Source: Amblyornis subalaris (taxonomy: Eukaryota > Chordata > Aves > Passeriformes > Ptilonorhynchidae). Taken from it: a stretch of DNA of 64,000 nucleotides. Numbering within the stretch: position 1 is the stretch's first letter; the number at the start of each line of letters is the position of its first letter. Where the stretch lies: contig JACAXG010000067.1 of NCBI GenBank assembly GCA_018881555.1, positions 4,466,558-4,530,557 of the forward strand, written 5' to 3'. Position numbers and translations under genes: made by a program. The notes below the pieces were generated by a model that searched no databases, was not told the DNA's origin, and saw only the letters and a program-made list of their open reading frames with translations. This document shows positions 23,801 to 35,800 of this stretch, in pieces.

Positions 23801-26800
23801 TTCTCCAACATCAGTCCATCCCATGGGCATCAGTTCTCTACAGACTGCTGCTATGTGGGTCACTCTTCCACAGGGATCAGTTCTTCGGGCACAGCCTGCT
23901 CTAGCATGGCTTTCCCACAGTGTCACAAGTCCTACCAGGAAGCCTGCTTCAGTGTGGGCTCCTCTCCCAACAGGTCTCCAGGTCCCTGCCAGGAGCCTGC
24001 TCCAGCACAGGCCTCCCACGGGTTCACAGCCTCCTCTCTGGCAGCCACCTCAGTAATCTTCCACCAATTCAATATACTTTCAGGTGAAGATTGAGCTGTC
24101 CATTTCTCTTTTCTGGGTGGGCAGGAATTTTTTACTGCTGTAAAGGGTATGCTCCTGTATTTGAGAGGGATCTGGACTGGGAGAAATGCAATTCTTTTTA
24201 TGTGATGCATAGATGGTCTGAGAAAAGTGTAAAAAAGGCAAATTGTTGCCCCCTGCAACAGTTCAAGGCCCCATCCAGATGACCAAGCTTGACTCAGCTA
24301 CAGTTTTGCTCCTTTGTTCATCTCATAGAAACAATATGACTGCTGTGTACAATTCAGCTAGAGATCTGTACTCTTGAATAGTAGTTTAATATCAGCTGCT
24401 GGCCCAGAGTACAATCACAGCAATTAGTTACAGCTGTTAAGTCTAATTAAGACTAATGCTTTAATTAGGTAGATCTTTTGATATAGCATATTATAAGCAT
24501 ATTATATAAGCATATTATTCAGTGTGCTTAACTATCTAAGAAACAAAACTGGCAGATTAGCTTAAATTGGGTTAGCAGAAGAGGGAGAAGAAAGGTGAAA
24601 GCAATTTTTGCTTTAACTGAGAGAGAGCTTTTTTTAAAGTAGGTTAATAGCAAGAGAAGGTCCAAGGAAAACATTGGACCAGTATCTGTTGAAGACGGTC
24701 ACCTGAAAAATAGAGATGAAGAAAAAGCAGGCACGTTCAATGCGCTGCTTTTTTTTATTGCCTTAGTCATTGATACTTCTAGTAGACCTTGGGCTGACTG
24801 ATCCTCTTGAGTTGGAGGTCCATGAGTGCAGGATCAATCACTTTCCATTTGTTGACACTGAAATTGTAAGCAACCAGTTGTATCAGCTGAATGTTTGTAA
24901 GTTCTTGTGGTCTGATGGGATTCATCCCAGAGTACTGGAGGAGCTAGTGGATGTTATGGCAGGATACCTCTCAATTGTCTACCAAGGGTCTGGGGAGTCT
25001 GAGGAGGTCCCCACTGACTGGAAACTAGCCAACAGTATTCAGATTTACAAGAAAGGCCTGAGGGAAGACCCAGGAACCTATAGACCTGAGAGTCTAACCT
25101 CAGTACCTGGAAAAATTACAGAGAAGATCATACTTGTTCTGTTGAAAGACATTTAAAGAACAATGAATCACCAGGCACAGTTGGCATGGGGAAAGTCATG
25201 TTTAGCTAATATGATACCCTTCAAAGATAAGGTAACTTGCCTACTTGAAGGTAAGGCAGTGGCTGAAGTTTTTCTGGATTTTAGTAAAGCTTTTGATATT
25301 GTCCCTCACAGGATCGTTCTGGTCAAGTTACTCAGCTGTGAGATGAGCAGGGTCACAATGTTCTGGTTGAAGAACTGGGTGAATGGCAGGATTCAAAGGG
25401 ATGTGGTAAATGGAGCTACATCTGGTTAGTGACATCAGCAATGTCCCTTAGGGCTCAATCCTGGACCTGTTCCACTCAGTGTTTTTATCAGTGATCTGGA
25501 TGCAGGAGTTAAATGCACCCTTAGCTAGTTTGCTGACAATACCAAACTGGGAGGTGCTTTNGACACTCTCAAGGGATGAGAGACCTTGCAGAGGGATCTG
25601 CACAGATTGGAGTGTTGGGTGGTCATCAATGGTGTGGAATTAAAGAAGTCTAAATGCCTGATTCTGCACCTAGGGCAGAGTAATGCCAGGCACAAGTATG
25701 AATTGGGAGAGTAGTGGCTGGAGAGCAGCCCTNCCCTCCTGGTGGCCCAGGGTGACTGTTGGGCGTGAGGCGGGCGCAAGGCCAGACGAGGGGCAGCGGA
25801 AAGGGGCCTGGGGGTGCTGACTGTCAGTGGGATCAACGTGGATCAGCAGTGAGCAGCCAAAAGGTCAAACCCCATCCTGGAGTGCATCAAACAGCCATTA
25901 ACCAGCTGGTCAAGAGATGTGATTATGCCGCTGTATTCAGCATTTGTGTGGCCTCACCTTGAGTGATGTGTGCAGTTCTGGGCCCCAAAATTTAAAAAGG
26001 TTATGGAAGCTCTTGACTATGTTCTGAGAAGAAGCAGCAAATTTGGTTAAATGGCTGGAAGACATGTCCTGTGAGGAGGGACTGAGAACTTTCAGTTTGT
26101 TTAGTTTTGAGAAAAGGAGGCTGAGAGGCAACCTGATAGCTCTCTTGTAACTTCCTGAGGATGGCNACTGGAAACGGAGGTGCTGAACTCTTCTCCCTGG
26201 TATCCAGATATAGGAAGCAGGGGAATCGTTTAAAGCTGCATCAGAAAAAGTTTAGACTGGACATCAGGGAGCATTTCTTTACCAAGAGTATGGTCAGACA
26301 CTGGATGAGGCTTCCTAGAGAGGTGGTTGATATCCCAGGCTCATCAGTGTCATTTGACAGTTCAGTGAGAAGAGTACATCCTGTCCGTTTCCAGCAAAGC
26401 TAGCTTTACACAGTAATTTCATTGTTTCCAAACCAGGATCTTAATAAAATACACACTGAAATTGCCAGTATCAAGCCTGAGGTGGCAGCAGTGTCAACTT
26501 GAAAATTTACTTAGCTTTTGTTGTTAATAGGTTAAATGACAGTGAAATTGAAAGGCATCCCTTTAAAGATCAAGATACATACTCTGACAAGTCTGATAAG
26601 GAAAATGACCATGACCATGAGGAATCTGATAATGACGGATTGGGAAAAAGCGAAGAAAGCGATAGCGACACATCGGAGCGACAGGATGATTCATATGTTG
26701 ATCCAGAACCAATTGATATCAAGGAAACTACTTACTTAGAAGAGAGTCATGAAGAACTTGGGGAGGTAAAAGTGCTGTTGATGTACTAAGCAAGCAGCTT

Positions 26801-29800
26801 CTCCAAATAGAAGGCTGATGTTTTAAGAGTCAGACTGTTCTGTTCACCGATGTTCTGCTCTGCTTTGCCACTCTTACGCTAATGTATGAGATTTTAACAG
26901 AGATCATGAAATTACCTGGAGTATTACTCAGACAGAAGGTACAGAAAGGGCCACCTGCAGCAGAAGTTCATCATGACTGCTTGTTCTTTTTTTGTTACTT
27001 CTGTTTGGGTTTTATTAACTCTAGTCTTGTTTTTTTCTTCAAGTAAAAATCTTCAAGTTGAAGGTTTGAATGCAACCTGACACTTCTTTTTTCTACTGCA
27101 AGAGAAAAGTTAAGCAGTTAAGTAGAGTCTGCAGAAGTTAGTGGAAGGCTTGCTGTGATTCTGATGTCACCTTGTGTGCTAATGATGCCCTAGAGCTGCC
27201 ATTCCACTTGTGCAAGTTGTTTTATGTATTTGCCTACACAGGCAAATATGACAGGGATTTGCAAACCAAAAAACTAAGTAACAGAAATCAAAATAAGCTT
27301 TTTCACAAATTTCCCCTTTCTTCTTAAAAGAAATGACAATGAGCTTTTTTTTTCATACCTACGGAACTTGAATACCTTGTGCTTTAGTGCTTTCTAGTAC
27401 CGTGTCTAGACAAAGCAGTATTTTAGGAAAAGCTGAGGAGTTTTAAGTGCCAAATTTTTGAGCGTGGATTTTAGAGCTGTTCTGGAAAGAGGGATGCTTT
27501 TCCTGCAACCATTGTGCTTGATTTCAGAAACTATAAGGGATACTATCTCCCCTCTTCTTGGACAGAAAGGAGCATATTGGAGTGTGGTTGCTGGTTTTGT
27601 CAGATACCTCTAAGTTGTGTGGGGTTTTTTTGAGGAAAACCACTGATGCCACTGACTGATCAAAGCAGTGAAAAGCATAACTATGTCAGCTTTCATGGCT
27701 GGGAAAAGCTGGTAGAATGAACAGCCCTTTGGTGTAGAAGTCCTTCACGTGAGAAGAGAGTAACATATTTGATGCCTAGGAAAGGACTAAGGAAGAATTT
27801 CTGAACAACATTCTACCTCAAATTTTTCTGGTCTAAGGAGGATGAAAACAAATGTAGTTTTTAATGCTGAATAGTATATCTATCATACTTTATTAAAGAT
27901 GTATCACAAATGTATTTATAGAAACCTGATCTTACTTCCATAGTTGCTTCAGCATCTCTGAGTGGTTTATTTTAAGTATCCATTTCCCATTCTCACTGCA
28001 ACCTTAGAATGTGTTGACCTGTCTTCTGGAGGATTGTTTTCTTTCTCCTTTCTGTAAGCAGTTTTTTGGTTCATCCTAGGCAGGGGAGGCTGCTCAGACA
28101 GAAGTAGTGTCAGAAGAAAACAAAAGTTTGATCTGGACACTATTGAAGCAAGTCCGGCCAGGAATGGACTTGTCCAAGGTTGTACTGCCTACGTTTATCT
28201 TGGAACCTCGCTCTTTCCTGGACAAGCTGTCTGATTACTACTACCATGCAGACTTTCTGTCTGAGTAAGTCAATCCTATCTCTGGTTTTCATTCTTTTAA
28301 TTTTTTAAATTAAAATAGGGCAACAGTGCCAGATATCGTCATTTTCTGCAAGCTAACTGCCTTGAGAGCTCATATGGTACACCTTGAAGTTTGGTCCCTC
28401 TTAGTAATTTAATAGCAGTCGTGTTGCAGGCATTTCTGGTTTAGCTTCTGAAGACTGGTTGGAAGACTTCTGAAAATTATTTTAAATTTTTTTTATCAAG
28501 GAAACATACTTAAAATGTTAGATTTTTTAATACAGTGTTAAGTTCTGTCCAGATTTATAGTTGCCTGCTCAAATGTAGCTAATAAATTAAAGACTGTAAA
28601 TTGACATATTGTTCAGCTCAGAGCTCTGCATGTGAGTAGGCTGGTAGTAAAAAGATATTATAGTAGTATCCTGTAAATGGAAGGACTTGAGTGGGGGTGG
28701 GACAGAATTTAATGTCACAAAGAACAGACTCAAATACGGAAATACCACTTCTGACATTTTTGTTTGATTTCAATTTTCAGACAATTTTTTGAAAATGTTA
28801 AATTTGGTGAGATTGGGCTGCAAGTTTTACAGAACTGCAAATCACAAACCTGTTTTAGTCATCTCATAGATTCAAGATATATCACAACATACGATAGCCT
28901 GTTACAAAAGATAAAATACTGCTACTTGATCTGTGTGTTCTGTCTGTTTGACAGAGCTGCTCTTGAAGAGAATGCTTACAACCGCATGAAAAAAGTAGTG
29001 AAGTGGTATTTGTCAGGATTCTACAAAAAGCCAAAGGTATACTTTCACTATTATTTTGTCTTTAGTCATTGTGTCTAGTTTGAGGGTTTAGGGATGTGCT
29101 GGAGTAACTTCGTCTTTTTAAATTACATTGTTATGCATTTTTTAAAAAAGCATAATGTTAAGTTTTCATTACTTACACAAATACATAATGGAAATTTCTG
29201 GTCCCTAGCCATAGTTAAAATAGACTATATTCAATTACATTTGTCCCTTGGAGTAGAAGTTGAACTAAATGTTTTTTGGTAAAGTTGAGCCAGTTCTATA
29301 TTTACCATGCTTCAGTGATAACATTCTGCAATTGGAGGACTAATGTTTCCACCACTTCATTTAGCTTTGCACTAAATACTCTTCATAATCATGTTGGGAA
29401 ATAGTATTGAAAGAAACTACCTATCTTCAGACAAAAGCTCTGTAATAATTCTACCAAAAAAACACCCTTCTATTCTGTGGGTCCTTAGGTGTGGAATAGC
29501 TTAGTGGATATACTGAATGTACGATAATTTCCTTAGAAGGAAGAGCAGAGTAATTCGGCATAATATTCAAATGATGAAATCAAGTACCATGTGCTTCAAC
29601 ATATATATTCTGATAATTTTTTTTTCTGTGTGTCTTACCTTCAGTGATAGACTGATAAAATATTTTGTGACGTGTATATGCGTAATATGGTTACTCTCTA
29701 TTTCTCTTTAGGGACTAAAAAAGCCATACAATCCTATACTTGGAGAGACTTTCCGCTGCATGTGGATTCATCCAAGGACAAACAGCAAGACTTTTTATAT

Positions 29801-32800
29801 TGCAGAACAGGTAGCTGCAATAACTGGAACAAATATTTTTAAGAAAAATAAATGTATTTTATATTTGTGCTAGCTAAATGCTGTGGTAATTTCAGAAAAC
29901 GTACTGAAATGTATGAATAATATCCTAAAAGCTCTCCTAGAGAGCGTAGTTTTCTTACAGATGTCTCTTTTAAGTGTGCCTTCATGGAGAGTGGGGAGAG
30001 AGAGAGGAGAGTATTTTCAGCATTTCCGTTCCCTCTTCCTCTGGGAAAAGTCAAGTGCTAATTTTCTTAACTCTTGAAATTCAGTAGGTGTTTGATCTTT
30101 ATCTCTAAAGATCTTAGTCGAATTTCATATATATTAACTGCATTCTAATATGTGCAGCCTAAATTTTGCATTGTCATTATTAGCTCAAGGTTTATACTGT
30201 ATTGCATGTTCTTGTTTTTCTTTTTTTCCTCTCTTTATTTTTTAATTTCAAGTATGTGATTTTTTTCAACAGGTGTCACATCATCCTCCAATATCTGCCT
30301 TCTATGTTAGCAACCGCAAGGATGGTTTTTGCCTTAGTGGTAGCATTCTGGCCAAATCAAAATTCTATGGTAAATAATGGGGTTTTTTTGGTTGTACTTT
30401 CATTGAGGAATGTAAAATTGGTGCACGTGAGCTGTGTTTTGTGGATGAAAGAAGGCTGTTAGAAGTGTTTTGGTTGCTGTATTGTTCTTTCCTTACAAAG
30501 CTTTTACTACTGGTCTTAAGAATTTTAATTTCTATTTTTGGAATATTTTAATTTTTAATTGGAGACACTGTGCGTTATAGTGGCTTCACTAAACAGGAGA
30601 GATTGCAATGCTAAATATACTGATGTTCTTAATTTTATTGCTCAGCTATTAGGGAATGTTGACTGTTGCCTTACAGGGTGAGAAACGTGACAGTCTGTCT
30701 TTGAATTTCAGGAAATTCATTATCTGCCATACTAGATGGAGAAGGACGGCTAACATTTCTAAATAGGGGAGAAGACTATGTAATGACAATGCCATATGCT
30801 CATTGTAAAGGTAGTGGGTTTTTTTCATTCTCTAGATGGTAAAGTTATGAGAAAAGAAGTTTGTTATTCTAAATAGTTCATTTTTCTAAATAATTACTGT
30901 GTTGGATTCAAGCCTGTCATCTGAGAAGAGCGTTCTGAACACTGGCAACATTGGTGGCTCTAGCCTTCCACATATTTTATCAGGATTGAAAATACATCTG
31001 TTGTTTAAGCCATGTTTTATTTTTTGGCACAGAAAAAGATTTTTTTCATAAATAGTAAGAAATAGTAAGATCATCTATATATAGTTATCTGTCATTACAT
31101 GACATTAATTTACTGTTTGAGTTGTGTTTTTCTTAGGACAGCTTTAAGCTTTTCCAGTATTTTCCTCTTGCAAACATCAAAGGCAATGTAGTATCTACAC
31201 CACAGTGTGATTTGAGTGTAAATCCTGAATATTTATCTTTAGTTTCATTAAACTGGTCAGTGGTTTGTAAAACTTTCTGGAAGGTCAGTAATAGCACAAA
31301 ATGCATTGCAGAACTGCTCATTTTTAAGCTGTAACTTAGTCAGTATTGTCTGCCTATATACTCTAGAATTCCCTTTCAGAATAGCTAGAATTCTCTTTCA
31401 GAAGTGTGACTATAAAGTCACCAAATATAGTATTTTCTTCCTTTGAGATGCATGAAGATCAATTAGCAGAATTAGATAATTTGACATGAGTTCAGTGGAC
31501 TTTTCTCTTTCCATTGTTTGTTAATGTTTTTAATATTGTTTTGTATTTTTATGGCTTTGATGACAAAAATAATACTTAACAATTAAATCACATAACATAT
31601 ATACATACATTCAAGTCAAACAGAAAGAAGAACTAGTGTTACTAATAAAGCTTATAGAGAGGGAGAAAGGTAGAAGAATATACAGGGAAGGAGAATGTGC
31701 ATAGTGAAAAAAGCATATTTGCATAAGCATTCAGTGTATGTAAAGTATATTCAGTGTTTCAAACACTGGATTGCAGGGGGAAACACAGTAATCATGGGAA
31801 AGAAAGTGTACTCAGCACTGTCAACCTTGTACTTTCAAAAGTCTGTAGGGAGGTGATCAGTGCTGTTGTATATTGGTTGTCCATGAGTCTTCACCCGTGG
31901 CCTGACTATACATACTGCTTCTGTTTGAGTGAAGTCTTTCTTTGCTCTCTTTGTNATAGATTATTTTCTTGTCTTAATCTCAGAAGCCTCCCTCCTCCAA
32001 TTATCTCCAAAAAGACTAAATATCACCCTTGCTAGAGCCAGCAGCATACACTGCCAAAGATAGATCTTCATAAACTGTTTTTCCTGATTATCTGTAATTC
32101 ACTTAGATCTTTTTGTTTCTGTTTGCGTTATCTTATTTGGCAGAAAGATCATGATTATCATTAGGAAAGGTCATCTGAAAATACGATTTTTCCTCTGGCA
32201 CAAGCATATTTACTCTAGGAATTGTACCCAAGTAACTTAGGGGTTTTGTTTTGTTCAATTAAAGACATTTGTTTTAGCTGTTGGTTTTTTTTTTTTTCTC
32301 TTGTAGGAATTCTTTATGGCACAATGACCTTAGAGCTTGGAGGACCAGTCAATATCACCTGTGAGAAAACTGGCTACAGTGCAACAATTGAATTCAAACT
32401 CAAGGTTAGTCAATGCTGTGAGTGGGCATAAGGAGGAGAAAGAACATAATGGAAAGAACATAATATCCACTCACAAAGTAGACACAAACCTAAGCTACAC
32501 AGAGGTTTCTAAACTCCTTTGAGATGGCTTGCACTTGTGAAAAATGCATTTGCCATCTTTGAGGCAGAAACTGATTTAAAGCTGAAAAAACAGTTTTCAG
32601 GAAGTGTGCAGGTGGAGAGGGAAACTGTATTCAGTTGAAATTGTAGGGGAAACATAAAAGTTGGGAGGTTGTGCTAAGTGACATTTTGCCTTTTCAGTCC
32701 ACAGGGTACATGTGCAACCTATCAAAAGGCCAAAGAAAATCCCTGGAAATCGTTGTTGTTTCTACAAAAGATAATCTCTAGTAACAAATGGTCCTTGGCA

Positions 32801-35800
32801 AAGCCATAAAATCAGTGTAGCAAATGACTGTGTCCTTCAGGATATCATTGTGTCACTGTTTTCTGTATTATTTTCTGTTTTCTTTCCACATTTCTTAGAC
32901 AATGCTTTTACTCAGCAAATCTTTTAAGAAGAAGGGAAGAAGAAACTACTTTGGTTTTAGACTTCTTTTGGGGATTAAATAGGCAGAAGATACAAAACTA
33001 AAAGCTATCAGGGCTGTTTACAGCACATTTCTTAAATTCACATTTTTCCTTAACGCTAAACATAGAAACAAAAATAATATGTTATTAAAATAAACATGAA
33101 ACCATTTATTTTTGTTTTGCAGCCTTTTTTGGGTAACAATGACAGTGTTAACCAAATATCAGGGAAAATTAAGCTTGGCAAAGAAGTTCTGGCCATTTTA
33201 GAGGGTCACTGGGTAAGTCGCAAGTGATGCTCTTTTATGAATTCTGGCTGATGGTTGAGACAGGTGAAAATAGCACTTAAGTACAAAAAAGACTCAAGTT
33301 TAATAAAACTCAACTCCTGCTTTTATAGAAAGTATTCAAGAAAGTAAAGCATCAACATAGTTCTATTTGCAGCTGTTAAAAGGTGGAAAAGTGCACCTTT
33401 AAGTAGTTTATAAAGAAAATGAACTGTTGCTTCACAATGGAACCTGTGAAATATTTTGGTATATGCATTAGTACTCTGAAGAATTGTTATGGCACCAGCA
33501 TGAAATATTTAAGGTTGTTTCAGTTCTGGTGAGGTGACATGGCATCCCTCATTTTTGGATGTAGTGATGATTCCATCACATGCCTGTTCCAAGTTAGAAC
33601 CTAGCACAGAGGGCAGAAATTGAATTTTAAAGTTAGCATATCTAATTATTCTTAACTGCATGCATTCAAAAGAAAATAAATTCTTATTACGAAAAAAATG
33701 GTTTATTTCTTGCATTTTTGTTATTTTGGCACTCTTTAAGATAATTCCAATTATGGTAACAATCATATTTGTTACAGGACAGTGAAGTTACTATTCGTGA
33801 CAAGAAGACAGGTGTTTCAGAGACATTCTGGAACCCAACATCTGATATCAGGCAGCGTAGATTACCTAGATACACTGTGAAGTTTGAAGAGCAAGATGAC
33901 TTTGAGTCAGAGAAGTAAGTTCACTTTAGAATCATGTATTTATTTTGCCAAAATAAAAATCATAGTCTTCTCCAAATTATAAGCAAATTGTCATTACTTT
34001 CCTATGTTTGATACTAGCCTTTGTTGATACAAGAAAGTAACACTGTTAAATATGAGATCATAATTTATAAACCTTACAATCATGAAAAGTCTTGATAGAA
34101 ATGTAGATAAAACATATTAAAAATGGTAATATTCTCTTTGGAGGGTGGTCCATTTACTTAGCTTATAATTGAGGAAATGGTTTGCAATTATTTCTGTCAA
34201 CCAGATAGTGACTCTGGTGACTCTGTATATTATTCATTTGTCAGGCTTTGGCAACAAGTGACAAGAGCAATAAATAATAAAGACCAAACAGAAGCTACTA
34301 ATGAGAAATATATTCTGGAAGAAGCTCAGAGAAAGAGTGCCAAAGACAGGAAGCTTAAGGGTGAAGAGTGGACATGCAAGCTGTTCGATCAGGATTCAGT
34401 CACGGGAGAATGGCACTACAAATATGCTGAGTGAGTCCTGGAGTGCTTGGGAATGTTGCTTAGCCTCTTCCTGTGGTTTCAGGAGCAAAAGAACTGAGAC
34501 AGATAGCTTATTTATGTATAATGACAAATCTGTGCTATGTTCCAGATTTTCTTGGGCATGGCACTTTGGGGTGCATTGTCCTCCCTTTTTACCCCCTAGA
34601 CCGACCAGAACAGCTACACAGATTTTCCCAAACTGAAAAATATGGTACATATGGGCATAGCAGCTGGAAATCAGAAAATCTAGTGTCTGAAAATTGGAAA
34701 GTCTGTGCTTAGTTGAGTTGAGCTATTTAATTTGTTATGTGTTAGAATAACTCAGAGAATAGCAGGTTTACAGCAATAGTTAATACTGGGACCAGGTGGC
34801 TCTGCCTGGCTGTCAAATATGCCCTGTGCCTGAGTGTGTGTGAATCTCTTCGTGTGATGCTCTGGATCAGAAGACGAAGATGTNGCTGTCTCCCTGACTG
34901 CGGGGGGATACATCCTGTGTTCTGATCAATGTTGCAAAAGTCAGCTTGAAGCTGAGCCCTTTACTAGTGATGGTTTTCACAGAACACCTGTGTTCTGCTG
35001 ATTGTTTTTCAGGACCCAGCATGCTTCTGTATTGTAAGGATTGTAAAAGTAAAATAGCCAAAGATGATATACACAGAGTTAAGTAACTCTGAAGCCATGG
35101 ATGCTGGAAGTATATTCCCATGGCTAAACCTGGGAGGCCTTTCCCTCTCTGTACAAGAATGGCAATATTGGTGCCGTGGCCCAAGTGCATGTATAGGGAA
35201 GAGTACAAGAATCCTGAGTACTCTACATGTCTCCAGCAAATTTGCAACTTGGCGGTTTCCTGGAACCAAACAGAGAATCTGTGTATTTAGCAACTCTCAA
35301 TAAATTTATTTTCCATGAATTTCATTGGTTTCCTATTAAGTTTGTGCAGGCTTTCACCACTGAAAACATGCTGCAGCAGGGAAATTCCCCAACTAGACTA
35401 AATGCTCTGTGAAGCACCCTCTCTTGGTCTGAACCCTCTAGTGCTGTTGATGCCTCTCCCTGTTGGAAGAGTTGTGAACAGTCCAGCTGAATTGACTGCT
35501 CATACTTTTGAACCCTGTGTAAAATCATTAGGAAAAGAACTGTACTTCAAGTCTGTTAGACTATCCTCTGCAGCTTTAAGATCTATCTTGTTAATCTGCA
35601 TTATTTCTGGCATCCTTAAAGCCTTGTGGTTCAAGGGCGTGCCATGGAAATTTTACTATGTGCTAGGAAGCAGTCTGCACAGTCAGTGTTCCCTGGAAGA
35701 AGCCTCTGTCTCCTTTTAAGCATGCAATGCTGGCTCACCACCTGGTCCATGCAGAGAGCAGTGTTTTACACTTACTATGAAAGATGCATTCAGTGAGCAG

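Larger units (their letters stand above)
28265..32306 (+). other. OSBPL8 introns among ORD exons
   Basis: Introns 28265-28954, 29037-29711, 29811-30272, 30370-30711 and 30811-32306. Only an imperfect 22-bp tandem repeat (CTAGAATT at 31363 and again at 31385) was noticed. The frame open at 28764-29078 merely runs into the exon at 28955. Confidence 0.6.
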
